From NCBI GenBank assembly GCA_964540795.1, contig CAZINX010000003.1:124001-188000 (forward strand): a stretch of 64,000 nucleotides of DNA, in the 5' to 3' direction. This DNA is from Dichotomicrobium sp964540795 (GTDB taxonomy: Bacteria > Pseudomonadota > Alphaproteobacteria > Rhizobiales > Rhodomicrobiaceae). A program made the position numbers and the translations under genes. Below the pieces are notes generated by a model. The model did no database searches. It worked only from the letters and a program-made list of their open reading frames with translations, and was not told where the DNA came from. Shown one piece after another: positions 52,089 to 60,232 of the stretch (within the stretch, counting starts at the first letter, position 1; every line of letters begins with the position of its first letter).

Positions 52089-53264
52089 TCAACCGAGGAT
52101 GGGGGCCATGCGCGCGAGGGCTTCGCGCGTGGTGTCGGCGTCCTGAACGAGGGCGATGCGGATGCGCTCCGCGCCGGGGGTCGCGCCGTCGGCTTCGATT
52201 GCCAGATAAGCGCCGGGAATGACCTTGAGGCCCGCTTCGCGCCACAGCCTGAGCGCTGCCTCCTCCCCGCCGCCGAGCGCGCTGGCGTCGACCCACAGAA
52301 AAAACCCGCCGTCCGGCTCGGTCTCGCCGAGGATGGATTCGGCCATGGCGAACTTTTCGCGATAGAGCGCACGGCTGGCTTCGACGTGGCGCTCGTCGGC
52401 CCACAGCGCGGCAGAGGCGTGCTGAACGGGCAGCGGCATCTGCGGGCAGGCCACGTTGCGGAAGGCGCCAAAGCGCGCGATGAAGTCGGGATCGCCAGCG
52501 CAAAAGCCCGAGCGCAACCCCGGGACGTTGGAGCGCTTCGACAGCGAGTTGAACGCGATCACATTGGCGAAGCCGCCGGTTTGCGCGGCCACCTCCAGCG
52601 CGCCGGGCGGCCGCGCGTTGCTGTAGATCTCGGAGTAGCATTCGTCCACGAACAGCATCGTATCCCAGCGCCGCGCCAGGCCGATGGCATCATGGAGATA
52701 GGCACGGCTCGCCACAGCGCCCTGCGGATTGGCGGGAGAGGCGAGGAAGATCGCTGCGGTGCGCGCCAGCACGTCGTCAGGAACCGCGTCGAAGTCAGGC
52801 AGAAAGCCGGTCGCTTCGGTGGCCGGCAGGAAACGCGGCTCGGCCCCGCCGACGAGCGCGCCCGCCCCATAGGCCTGATAAAACGGGTTGGGGACCAGCA
52901 CGACCGGGCGCGCGACATGCGGCTTGCGCGCCAGCGCCAGGAAGGTCGCGGAGAACAGTCCCTCGCGCGAACCCGCCAGCGGCAGGATGTGCGTCTCCGG
53001 GTCGACCAGCCCCGCCAATGACGGGTATCGCCGCGCTTGCCAGTCCGCGATCGCTCCGCGCAAGCCCTCCGTGCCGCGAATCGGCGGGTAGGGCTGCCAG
53101 TCGGCGGCATGGTCGTGGATGATCGCCGCCACGAAATCGGGCATCGGATGGCGCGGCGCGCCGATGCTCATGTCGATCGGCTCAGCGCCCGGTTCGACGC
53201 CATGCAGCAAACTGCGCAGCCGCGCGAACGGCGAGCGCACCAGCATGTTGATGTTGCCCGTCAT
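52089..53264 (-). CDS. class I/II aminotransferase (succinyldiaminopimelate transaminase-like)
   Basis: A 391-residue PLP aminotransferase. The N-terminus (FARLRSLLHGVEPGAEPIDMSIGAPRHPMP) resembles DapC-type enzymes annotated in alphaproteobacteria. The PLP lysine is in FNSLSKRSNVPGLRSGF. The ASPANPQGAVAS and FVDECYSEIY motifs are present. DapC works in lysine and peptidoglycan precursor synthesis. The assignment to that reaction is tentative because substrate specificity in this family is hard to read. The start overlaps the stop of the helicase gene (ATGA), so the two are coupled. Confidence 0.82.
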   Translation of the reverse strand: MTGNINMLVRSPFARLRSLLHGVEPGAEPIDMSIGAPRHPMPDFVAAIIHDHAADWQPYPPIRGTEGLRGAIADWQARRYPSLAGLVDPETHILPLAGSREGLFSATFLALARKPHVARPVVLVPNPFYQAYGAGALVGGAEPRFLPATEATGFLPDFDAVPDDVLARTAAIFLASPANPQGAVASRAYLHDAIGLARRWDTMLFVDECYSEIYSNARPPGALEVAAQTGGFANVIAFNSLSKRSNVPGLRSGFCAGDPDFIARFGAFRNVACPQMPLPVQHASAALWADERHVEASRALYREKFAMAESILGETEPDGGFFLWVDASALGGGEEAALRLWREAGLKVIPGAYLAIEADGATPGAERIRIALVQDADTTREALARMAPILG

Positions 53265-54826
53265 CGGATCAGCCCCAGCTTGCGCATCCGCGAGCGGATC
53301 GCGCCGGGCTTGCGCCCCAGCGTGTCGGCGATCTGGCTCACCGGCGCGCCCTTCTCGAAGAAGGCGCGCAGCCGGTCCTCTTCGTCGCGGCTCCACGGCT
53401 GATAGGCCTTGGCGTGAGTCTTGCGGATGTCGGTGAAGTTCTGGCCCATGCGCGGCGCGGCGGGCGCGCGCATCTCGCCGCCAGCCTCGCGAACGAACTC
53501 TTCGTGCAAACGCCGAACCTCGGCGCGCTCCAGCTTGCGATGCGTGGCCAGCGCCGCCTCCGATGCGCCGCGGAACTCCTCGTCCTTCGCCAGCGCCTCG
53601 GGGTGAACGCGCAAAGCCCGCTCGTTCCACCCGGCAAGATGCAGCCCCTCCAGCGAGCGCACCCGCGACAGCGCCACATAGCCCTGCCCGTAGTCGAAGG
53701 CGTGGGAGAGATCGACGGCGGCGGCATCGAGCGACATGCCCTGGCTCTTGTGCACGGTGATCGCCCAGGCAAGCCGCAGCGGCACCTGCGTGATTTTCGC
53801 GGCCGACTTGCCGTCTTCTTCCATCTGCCAGTCCACTGGCTCGGCCACGACCTTGCGCCCCTCGCGCGTGCGCACGACCGGCCAGCCCTTGTCGCCGTCA
53901 AAGCCCGTCACGATACCGAGAGTGCCGTTGACATAGCGTCCGCCGGGGTCGTTCTTGATGAACATGACCGCCGCGCCCTCCTTCAGGCCCAGTTCCTCGC
54001 CCGTCAGGCAGCCGCGCTTAAGCGCCGCGACGAGCGGGTCCGGTCCGCGCGCCTGCATCCCGAAGACGCGCGCCTCGCCCGGCACCTCGCCCAGCCGCGC
54101 GAGATTGATCCGGTCCACATCGCGATTGTGCGTGTAAAGACGGGTGAGGTCGCGCGGCAGATCGTCCTTGTCGACTCGGCGCGCGCCCAGCGCCTTGCGC
54201 TCGGCCGGCCCTACGGTATCCCCCCGGATCGCGCTCAGCAGTTCGAGGAAGCCGCCGTCGTTCTGGCGGTGCTGCTCGGTGAGATAGCACACGGTCGGGT
54301 CGAGATCGCGCCAGGCCTGCGAGCCGTGCGCAAACAGCGGCGCATCCGGGGTATCCAGCCCAAGGCCGCCCGCCGGCTCATCCCTGCGCACAACCGGCGG
54401 AATCTGGAAGAAGTCGCCGACCAGCACGACCTGCAGCCCGCCGAACGGCGCTGGCGAGCCGCGCACATGCCGACAGACCATATCGACCGCATCCAGCACG
54501 TCCGGCCCGAGCATCGAAATCTCGTCGATGATGAGCGCCGGCGCGCCGCGGATGCGCTTGGCGGTATAGCGGTTCTCGGCGATGCGCTCGATCTGGCCGC
54601 GCGACAGCGGAAAGCGCACGCCGGTCCCGGCCCAGGAGTGGATCGTGCGGCCCTGAATGTGCGTTGCGGCGATGCCGGTGGAGGCGGTGATCGCCGGCTC
54701 CAGCCCGCAGGCGCGCAAATGCTCAACGTATCGATTGACCGTATGCGTCTTGCCGCTGCCCGGCTCGCCGGTCAGGAAGACGGATGCGCCGGTCTTCAGG
54801 ATGTCGAGAGCGTCGTCCTGCTTCAT
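53261..54826 (-). CDS. PIF1-like helicase with C-terminal helix-turn-helix
   Basis: A 521-residue SF1B helicase of the PIF1/RecD-like group. Walker A is GEPGSGKT (residues 20-27). Motif II is IIDEISML (about 99-106). VLVGDFFQIPPV is motif III, and AWAITVHKSQGMSLDAAAVDLS followed by YVALSRVRSLEGLHL are motifs V/VI. The last 45 or so residues (SRDEEDRLRAFFEKG, then SQIADTLGRKPGAIRSRMRKL) form a Myb/helix-turn-helix-like module. It presumably unwinds DNA or G-quadruplex or RNA:DNA structures. The gene starts upstream of the coupled aminotransferase gene; a candidate RNA gene lies divergently upstream. Confidence 0.85.
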   Translation of the reverse strand: MKQDDALDILKTGASVFLTGEPGSGKTHTVNRYVEHLRACGLEPAITASTGIAATHIQGRTIHSWAGTGVRFPLSRGQIERIAENRYTAKRIRGAPALIIDEISMLGPDVLDAVDMVCRHVRGSPAPFGGLQVVLVGDFFQIPPVVRRDEPAGGLGLDTPDAPLFAHGSQAWRDLDPTVCYLTEQHRQNDGGFLELLSAIRGDTVGPAERKALGARRVDKDDLPRDLTRLYTHNRDVDRINLARLGEVPGEARVFGMQARGPDPLVAALKRGCLTGEELGLKEGAAVMFIKNDPGGRYVNGTLGIVTGFDGDKGWPVVRTREGRKVVAEPVDWQMEEDGKSAAKITQVPLRLAWAITVHKSQGMSLDAAAVDLSHAFDYGQGYVALSRVRSLEGLHLAGWNERALRVHPEALAKDEEFRGASEAALATHRKLERAEVRRLHEEFVREAGGEMRAPAAPRMGQNFTDIRKTHAKAYQPWSRDEEDRLRAFFEKGAPVSQIADTLGRKPGAIRSRMRKLGLIR

Positions 54827-54989
54827 GAAATGATTTGCCGACGAGGTTGGCCGGGCCTTGGCGCACGGGTTCAGCCATAGCTTATGGACCGAAGAATGGC
54901 CGCGATCCCGTGAGTTGGCTGTTCGGGCACTGTCAAGCGAAATTTTTTGATTTTTCCCCTTCCCAAGCCAAAAAGTTCTGTGCTATTGT

Positions 54990-55141
54990 TTTCATGTCGA
55001 TCGGATAAGCCAATCACCATCGGTAGTGCCCCCCCGTCTAGCCGACGGCTTATCCGTTCCCGCGCCGGCATCCCTCCCGGCGCACCGCGTAGTAACGCAC
55101 ATTGGCGCCCAACCATCGCCGGGGTTGGGCGCCTTTTTTTT
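54990..55141 (+). ncRNA. candidate structured small RNA ending in a strong terminator
   Basis: Three consecutive hairpins lie in a non-coding stretch. The first has a perfect 10-bp base (CGGATAAGCC at 55002-55011 with GGCTTATCCG at 55047-55056) and an inner helix TCGGTAG (55020-55026) with CTA-G-CCGA (55038-55045). The second is GCGCCGG/CCGGCGC at 55062-55083. The third is an 11-bp terminator stem followed by eight T. No translatable frame with a ribosome binding site fits. The 5' end is estimated. The next gene (xthA) begins 59 bp after the terminator. Known families checked by eye (SRP, tmRNA, common riboswitches) do not match. Confidence 0.55.
55104..55141 (+). terminator. strong Rho-independent terminator
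   Basis: GGCGCCCAACC (55104-55114), an 8-base loop and GGTTGGGCGCC (55123-55133) form a perfect 11-bp stem followed by TTTTTTTT. No protein gene on the plus strand ends upstream, so it must terminate a non-coding transcript or act as an attenuator for xthA. Confidence 0.85.
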
Positions 55142-55199
55142 GTGCGCACGCGCGATCCGGCTCTGGACGCGCGCCCGGCTGCGCCATTAACTCGTCCGC

Positions 55200-56012
55200 A
55201 TGATCCTCCGGCTCGCCACCTGGAACATCAACTCCGTGCGCCTGCGGCTGCCGCTCGTGCAGCGCTTCGTGGCCGAGTATCGGCCTGACGTGCTCTGCCT
55301 TCAGGAAACCAAGTGCCCCAACGAGTTTTTCCCGCGCGCGGAACTGGCCGAACTGGGGCTGCCGCACACCGAGCTGCATGGCGAGAAGGGCTATAACGGC
55401 GTTGCCGTCCTGTCCCGCGTGCCGATTGCGCGGGTGTTCGCCGAGGACCTCGATGCCAGCGGGCACACCCGGCATCTGGCCGTGCGGCTTGACGCGCCCG
55501 GCGTGCAGCCGGTTCTCCACAACTTCTATGTCCCGGCGGGCGGCGACATCCCCGACCCGGAGGCGAACCCGAAATTCCGCCAGAAGCTCGACTATCTGCG
55601 CGCGATGCGCCGCTGGCTCGAAAAGCCGGAGATGGCGGCGAATGGCCCGATGATCCTGACGGGCGACCTGAACGTCGCGCCGCTGGAAACCGATGTCTGG
55701 TCGCACAAGCAGATGCTGAAGGTGGTCAGCCATACGCCGGTCGAGGTCGATCATCTGACCCAGGTGCAAAACACGCAGCCGTGGGTCGATGCGGTGCGCA
55801 GGTTCATTCCGCCGGAGGAAAAGCTGTACACATGGTGGAGCTATCGCGCGCGTGACTGGCGCGCATCGGACCGCGGACGCCGGCTCGACCACATCTGGAC
55901 CTCGCCGGACCTGGAAGAGCGGGCACAAGGCGTGGAGGTCGTGAAGGATGCGCGCGGCTGGGAAAAGCCGTCCGATCACGTCCCGGTCATCCTGGACATT
56001 GATATGGGCTGA
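55200..56012 (+). CDS. xthA: exodeoxyribonuclease III
   Basis: A 270-residue AP endonuclease/3'-exonuclease for base-excision repair. N-terminal ATWNINSVRLRLP, the metal-binding glutamate in LCLQETKCPN, the HGEKGYNGVAVLSR segment, GDLNVAPLETDV and the catalytic SDHVPVILDID end are all in place. Length fits the family. It begins 58 bp after the strong terminator, so it probably has its own promoter in the short gap. It converges on the cNMP-binding gene with a 2-bp gap. Confidence 0.95.
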   Translation: MILRLATWNINSVRLRLPLVQRFVAEYRPDVLCLQETKCPNEFFPRAELAELGLPHTELHGEKGYNGVAVLSRVPIARVFAEDLDASGHTRHLAVRLDAPGVQPVLHNFYVPAGGDIPDPEANPKFRQKLDYLRAMRRWLEKPEMAANGPMILTGDLNVAPLETDVWSHKQMLKVVSHTPVEVDHLTQVQNTQPWVDAVRRFIPPEEKLYTWWSYRARDWRASDRGRRLDHIWTSPDLEERAQGVEVVKDARGWEKPSDHVPVILDIDMG

Positions 56013-56014
56013 AG

Positions 56015-56500
56015 CTACGCGGCGTCGGCTACGGCCTCCAGCGAGACTTCCAGCGCCTCGAAGCGGTCATCTACCGAACGCAGGTCATCCGCCAGACTGG
56101 CCAGACGCCGAACCAGCTTGCCGGAGAGATGCTCCGCGATCGACGGATCGGCTTCCATGACATCGTAGAGCGCGTGCCGCGTGATCGCGAGCGCACGGAC
56201 CTGCTCGGCCGCGATCACCGTGGCCGCATAGGAGACGTCCGTGAGCATGGCCAGTTCGCCGATCAGCGTTCCCGGCCCCAGCGGCTCCTGAAAGCCGGCT
56301 GGAGCTCTCGCATCCGCCACCATCACCGAACCTTCGAGCACGAGAAATGCTGCCGCGCCCGGCTCATCGGCCTGCGTCACCGCCTGACCGCCGTCAAACC
56401 ACATGACCTCAGCGCATTCGGCTATGCTTGCGAGCTGGTCGTTGGACAGCCCTCTGAAAAGCTGGACGTTTTCCAGAACACCTAGTTCCTCGTTTGTCAT
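56015..56500 (-). CDS. cyclic nucleotide-binding domain protein
   Basis: A 161-residue protein with a single CRP-like cyclic nucleotide-binding fold (LFRGLSNDQLASIAECAEVMWFD; PLGPGTLIGELAMLTDVSYAATVIA, the phosphate-binding region). There is no DNA-binding domain; the C-terminus is helical (LVRRLASLADDLRSVDDRFEAL) and may form a coiled coil. Whether it binds cAMP or cGMP is unknown. The start at 56500 (MTNEELG) has GGGGGT upstream. Such stand-alone domains are frequent near cenR in alphaproteobacteria, but the connection here is positional only. Confidence 0.82.
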   Translation of the reverse strand: MTNEELGVLENVQLFRGLSNDQLASIAECAEVMWFDGGQAVTQADEPGAAAFLVLEGSVMVADARAPAGFQEPLGPGTLIGELAMLTDVSYAATVIAAEQVRALAITRHALYDVMEADPSIAEHLSGKLVRRLASLADDLRSVDDRFEALEVSLEAVADAA

Positions 56501-56567
56501 GCAGACCCCCATCTGTCGCGATGATGATGTGAGTCGGCGTCCCGAGGCAAGCCGCCGCGCGGCTTGT

Positions 56568-57254
56568 TCAGGGCATGAGCTTGTAGCCGCCGGCCTCGGT
56601 CACAAGCAACTCCGCATTGGAGGGGTCCTGCTCGATCTTCTGGCGCAGCCGGTAGATATGCGTTTCCAGCGTGTGGGTGGTCACGCCGGCGTTGTAGCCC
56701 CAAACCTCATGCAGAAGCACGTCGCGGGTAATGACGCTTTCGCCCGCCCGGTAGAGATATTTGAGGATCGATGTTTCCTTCTCGGTGAGCCGGATCTTCC
56801 GACCATCCTGATCGAGGAGCACTTTGCTCGCGGGCTTGAAGGTGTAAGGACCGATGGTGAAGACGGCGTCCTCGCTCTGCTCGTGCTGGCGCAGTTGGGC
56901 GCGGATGCGCGCCAGAAGCACGGCGATACGGAACGGTTTTGTGACGTAGTCATTCGCGCCGGATTCCAGCCCAAGAATCATGTCGGAGTCGGTGTCCTGC
57001 GCGGTCAGCATGATGATCGGCCCCTTGAAGCCATTCTTGCGCATCAGCTTGCAGGCTTCGCGTCCGTCCATGTCGGGCAGGCCGATATCCAGCAGCACGA
57101 GATCGACACGCTGATTTTTCAGCTTGTCCATCGCCTCGCGCGCATCGCCAGCGATCTCGGTTTCGAACTCTTCGTGCAGCGCGAGTTGTTCGGCAAGCGA
57201 ATCCCGCAAATCTTCGTCGTCGTCCACCACCAGAATATTTCGCGCCGTGCTCAT
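56568..57254 (-). CDS. cenR: OmpR-family response regulator, CenR type
   Basis: A 228-residue response regulator. The receiver domain has DDDE near residue 11, phosphoacceptor Asp56 (LVLLDIGLPDMDGREACKL), and the NDYVTKPF lysine. A winged helix-turn-helix output domain of the OmpR type follows (LTEKETSILKYLYRAGESVI; THTLETHIYRLRQKIE). The stretch ARIRAQLRQHEQSEDAVFTIGPYTFKP closely resembles CenR of Caulobacter and relatives, an essential envelope-integrity regulator. The partner kinase (CenK) is not adjacent. ATG at 57254; longer upstream frames are rejected. Confidence 0.87.
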   Translation of the reverse strand: MSTARNILVVDDDEDLRDSLAEQLALHEEFETEIAGDAREAMDKLKNQRVDLVLLDIGLPDMDGREACKLMRKNGFKGPIIMLTAQDTDSDMILGLESGANDYVTKPFRIAVLLARIRAQLRQHEQSEDAVFTIGPYTFKPASKVLLDQDGRKIRLTEKETSILKYLYRAGESVITRDVLLHEVWGYNAGVTTHTLETHIYRLRQKIEQDPSNAELLVTEAGGYKLMP

Positions 57255-57364
57255 TCTGCGCTCTCCCGAAATCGCTTCGTTCGCATTGATTGACGATTTA
57301 GGCTGCGGCGCAATGCAAGGCAATATGCTGGCCCGCCCAAGGCGATGAAAGGTCAATCGCGCAA

Positions 57365-57886
57365 ATGCAAATCCGCGTGAATATTCATGCCCGCTCACTG
57401 GCGGCGCAGCATGGGATTGCGGCGCTCGGCCCGCTGCTGCTGCCGTGCGCGCTGGGACGCGGCGGACGCCGCGCGCTGAAGCGCGAGGGCGACGGCGCAA
57501 CGCCAATCGGGCTTTGGCCGATGCGCGAAGTCCTGTATCGCGCGGACCGCATCACGCGGCCCGTCACGCGCTTGCCGGTATCGCCCATCCGCCCGCATGA
57601 CGGCTGGTGCGACGCCCCCCGCGACCGCAACTACAACCGGCGAGTGCGCCTGCCCTACCCCGCCAGCCACGAGGTGCTCTGGCGAGACGACCATCTGTAT
57701 GATCTCGTCGTGGTGCTCGGCTACAACGACATCCCGCGCATCCGAGGCCGAGGCAGCGCCATTTTCATGCATCTCGCTATGCCCGGATTCGCGCCGACGG
57801 AAGGCTGCATCGCGCTGCGCGAGAGCGATCTGCGCAAGCTGCTCGCCTTTGCCGGGCCGGGCGCGGCCGCGCGCGTCACGGGCTGA
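57365..57886 (+). CDS. L,D-transpeptidase-fold (YkuD) protein
   Basis: A 173-residue protein of the YkuD/L,D-transpeptidase family. The active-site pattern is FMHLAMPGFAPTEGCIAL, with His136 and the catalytic cysteine Cys148. The N-terminal half contains the conserved GDGATPIG and a DAPRDRNYNR segment. It lacks a recognisable signal peptide, so its location is uncertain. It may modify peptidoglycan cross-links or be a cytoplasmic relative. It converges on the following gene with a 3-bp gap. Confidence 0.85.
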   Translation: MQIRVNIHARSLAAQHGIAALGPLLLPCALGRGGRRALKREGDGATPIGLWPMREVLYRADRITRPVTRLPVSPIRPHDGWCDAPRDRNYNRRVRLPYPASHEVLWRDDHLYDLVVVLGYNDIPRIRGRGSAIFMHLAMPGFAPTEGCIALRESDLRKLLAFAGPGAAARVTG

Positions 57887-57889
57887 GGC

Positions 57890-58702
57890 TCAACGGGTTC
57901 GGCGCGGATTGAGATAAAGATCGACCTCGTGATGCGCGAGCCGAGGCTTGAGTTCGCGCTTCTCCATGCGCTGCACCAGGTCCTCGACATGCGCGCGGCA
58001 CGCCTTGTTGAAGCGCAACATCGCGCAGAAGAGCTGCAGCACGCAGTTGAGGATGCGGTCGTCGTGGTCGGCGCGCAGCTTCACGTCCCAGTGGCCGCCC
58101 AGCGTCACCAGCTTGCCGTCGAGCACGCCGATCTTCTCGTTGTTATGGTCGTAGAGCACATAGTCCGGGCCGATGCTGATCCATTTGCGGCGCAGCTTGT
58201 AGAGGAAGGGTTCGCCGTCCTTCAGGATAAAGAACGAGAATTTTTCGGGAAAGCCCGGCCATTTGCGCGCTGTCCGCTCGACATGGACGATCTGGTCGTG
58301 GCCGGACACGTTGACCGAAAATGCCGTGACCGGAAAACCGCCCGCGCCGAAGGAAAGCTGCAGGCTGCGCCCCACCATCAGGTCCATCGTCGCGCGCCAG
58401 GTCATCGACTCCGAGAACAGCTTGATGACCAGCCGCCGCTCCATTGCCTCGGTCTTGTCCCAGGCGCCCTCGCGGTAGCTGATGAGATGGGTGCGCTCGC
58501 CGTCTTCCTTCACCTCGCCGAAAATATCGCTGTCGGTGGTGAACTGGCGCGATTTCGCCCGATGGCGCGAATGCTGATAGATGCCGATCTCGGTGGTGTT
58601 CAGGTCCGTCCACCACAGATCGACCTCGTAATGCACCCGGTCCTTCGTCGATGCCTTCGCTGACGGGCCTGTCGTCTCCGGCGCCTTTTCGGCCACTGCC
58701 AT
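57890..58702 (-). CDS. conserved-looking protein of unknown function
   Basis: A 270-residue soluble, mostly beta-rich protein. The stretch SIGPDYVLYDHNNEKIGVLDGKL followed by WDVKLRAD faintly recalls the Tubby/LURP-one scramblase fold, but this is not a firm assignment. The C-terminal 60 residues are helical. There is no signal peptide. The ATG at 58702 (MAVAEKAPE) is preferred over a frame beginning 84 bp earlier. It stands alone on the minus strand between plus-strand genes. No motif reveals a function. Confidence 0.7.
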   Translation of the reverse strand: MAVAEKAPETTGPSAKASTKDRVHYEVDLWWTDLNTTEIGIYQHSRHRAKSRQFTTDSDIFGEVKEDGERTHLISYREGAWDKTEAMERRLVIKLFSESMTWRATMDLMVGRSLQLSFGAGGFPVTAFSVNVSGHDQIVHVERTARKWPGFPEKFSFFILKDGEPFLYKLRRKWISIGPDYVLYDHNNEKIGVLDGKLVTLGGHWDVKLRADHDDRILNCVLQLFCAMLRFNKACRAHVEDLVQRMEKRELKPRLAHHEVDLYLNPRRTR

Positions 58703-58923
58703 TTGTCTGCTCCCCGCTGCCGTTGCCGAATCGATACAAGGATAACACGCTGCGGCCTCCCGCCCGCGCCGCGCGCGTTTTTCCACAATGGCTGAGTCAC
58801 GCCTGCGTCATCGCCCCGCCGGGCGGGCCGCTAAAGCTTTCATGCTGCAACGCGAAACGCTAGACTCGCGTTAAGTGATTTCGATGCGCGAAGAGCGCGA
58901 AACCGGACACAAGGAGACCAATA

Positions 58924-59589
58924 ATGGCGCGATATGTGATCGTCGGCGCGAACCGGGGGATCGGACTTGAACTGACCCGCCAGTTGAAGGACCGCGGCGA
59001 GGATGTCGTCGCTGCCTGCCGCGCGGCCAGCCCGGAGCTGCGCGAGACCGGGGCGGAAGTGCATGAGCATGTCGAGGTCACCGAGGATGAGTCGGTGGAG
59101 CGCTTCACCGCCGCCGTCAAGGCGAACGGGCCGGTCGATGTGCTGGTGCATGTCTCCGGCATCCTGAAGGGCGACAATCTCGACGCGCTGGACTGGGACA
59201 CGTTGCGCGAACAGTTCGAGGTGAACACGCTCGGCCCGCTGCGCGTCGCGCGGTCCTTCGCGCCGTTCATGAAGTCCGGCGGCAAGATCGGCATCCTCTC
59301 CAGCCGCGTCGGCTCGATGGCGGACAACACGTCCGGGGGCAACTACGGCTATCGCATATCGAAAGCCGCGGTGAACATGGCGGGCGTCAATCTCGCGCAT
59401 GACCTGAAATCCCTCGGCGTCGCCGTGTTTTTGCTGCATCCCGGCTTTGTGCAGACGGAGATGACCGGCGGGCGCGGGCATATCGGCCCGGACGAGTCGG
59501 CGCGCGGGCTGATCGCGCGGCTGGACGAACTGGGCATAGATGAGACCGGCACTTTCTGGCACGCCGACGGCAGCCAATTGCCCTGGTAG
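58924..59589 (+). CDS. short-chain dehydrogenase/reductase
   Basis: A 221-residue SDR family enzyme. The NAD(P)-binding motif is GANRGIG (residues 8-14). The catalytic Ser lies in GILSSRVG near 127, and the YxxxK pair is Tyr143 and Lys147 in YGYRISKAAVNM. Length is short for the family. AAGGAGACC lies about seven bases before the ATG. It resembles the C-factor/CsgA-like branch. The substrate is unknown. An FMN reductase gene follows 33 bp downstream, suggesting a joint operon with bdhA and the patatin gene. Confidence 0.85.
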   Translation: MARYVIVGANRGIGLELTRQLKDRGEDVVAACRAASPELRETGAEVHEHVEVTEDESVERFTAAVKANGPVDVLVHVSGILKGDNLDALDWDTLREQFEVNTLGPLRVARSFAPFMKSGGKIGILSSRVGSMADNTSGGNYGYRISKAAVNMAGVNLAHDLKSLGVAVFLLHPGFVQTEMTGGRGHIGPDESARGLIARLDELGIDETGTFWHADGSQLPW

Positions 59590-59622
59590 CGCCCAAAGCG
59601 CACCGAACCGAAAGGACACGCC

Positions 59623-60204
59623 ATGCCGCTCAACCTTGTGATGCTCTACGGTTCAGTGCGCCGCGACCGGCAGGGGATCAAGGCCGCCCGCTTCGTCAAG
59701 CGCCAGTTCGAGGCGCGCGGGCATACGGTCGAGTTCATCGACGCGATGGAGGAACCGTTCCCGCTGCTCGACCGGATGTACAAGGAGTACGGCCCCGGCG
59801 AAGCGCCCGCCTTCATGGACCGCATCGCGGGCGTCATCCGGGAAGCGGACGGCTTCATCATCGTCTCGGGCGAGTACAACCACGGCATCCCGCCGGCGTT
59901 GAAGAACATGCTCGATCATTATCTTGAGGAATGGCAGTACCGGCCGTCCGGCATCGTCAGCTACTCGGCCGGCATCTTCGGCGGCGTGCGCGCGGCGATG
60001 CAGCTGCGCATGACGCTGGCCGAGCTGGGCATGGCGTCGATCCCCACAATTTATCCCGTCCCGCGGGTGCAAAATGCCTTCACCGAAGACGGGACGCCGG
60101 TGGACGACAGCGCCTACAAGTTCGTCAAGGGCTTCCTCGACGAGATGGAATGGTACGCCGAGGCGCTGCGCGACCGGCGGGTACAAGGGCTTCCGGGACA
60201 GTAG
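59623..60204 (+). CDS. NAD(P)H-dependent FMN reductase-like flavoprotein
   Basis: A 193-residue flavodoxin-fold protein of the NADPH-dependent FMN reductase family. The phosphate loop YGSVRRDRQGIKAARF is near residue 10. The flavin-contacting GEYNHGIPPALKNMLDH is near residue 85 and IVSYSAGIFGGVRAAMQLR near 110. Activity would be quinone or FMN reduction; the physiological acceptor is unknown. The start has AAAGGACACGCC upstream. It lies between the SDR gene and bdhA with small gaps, so co-transcription is likely. Confidence 0.85.
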   Translation: MPLNLVMLYGSVRRDRQGIKAARFVKRQFEARGHTVEFIDAMEEPFPLLDRMYKEYGPGEAPAFMDRIAGVIREADGFIIVSGEYNHGIPPALKNMLDHYLEEWQYRPSGIVSYSAGIFGGVRAAMQLRMTLAELGMASIPTIYPVPRVQNAFTEDGTPVDDSAYKFVKGFLDEMEWYAEALRDRRVQGLPGQ

Positions 60205-60232
60205 ATCCAACGCGACATCAGGAGAGCGAGCA

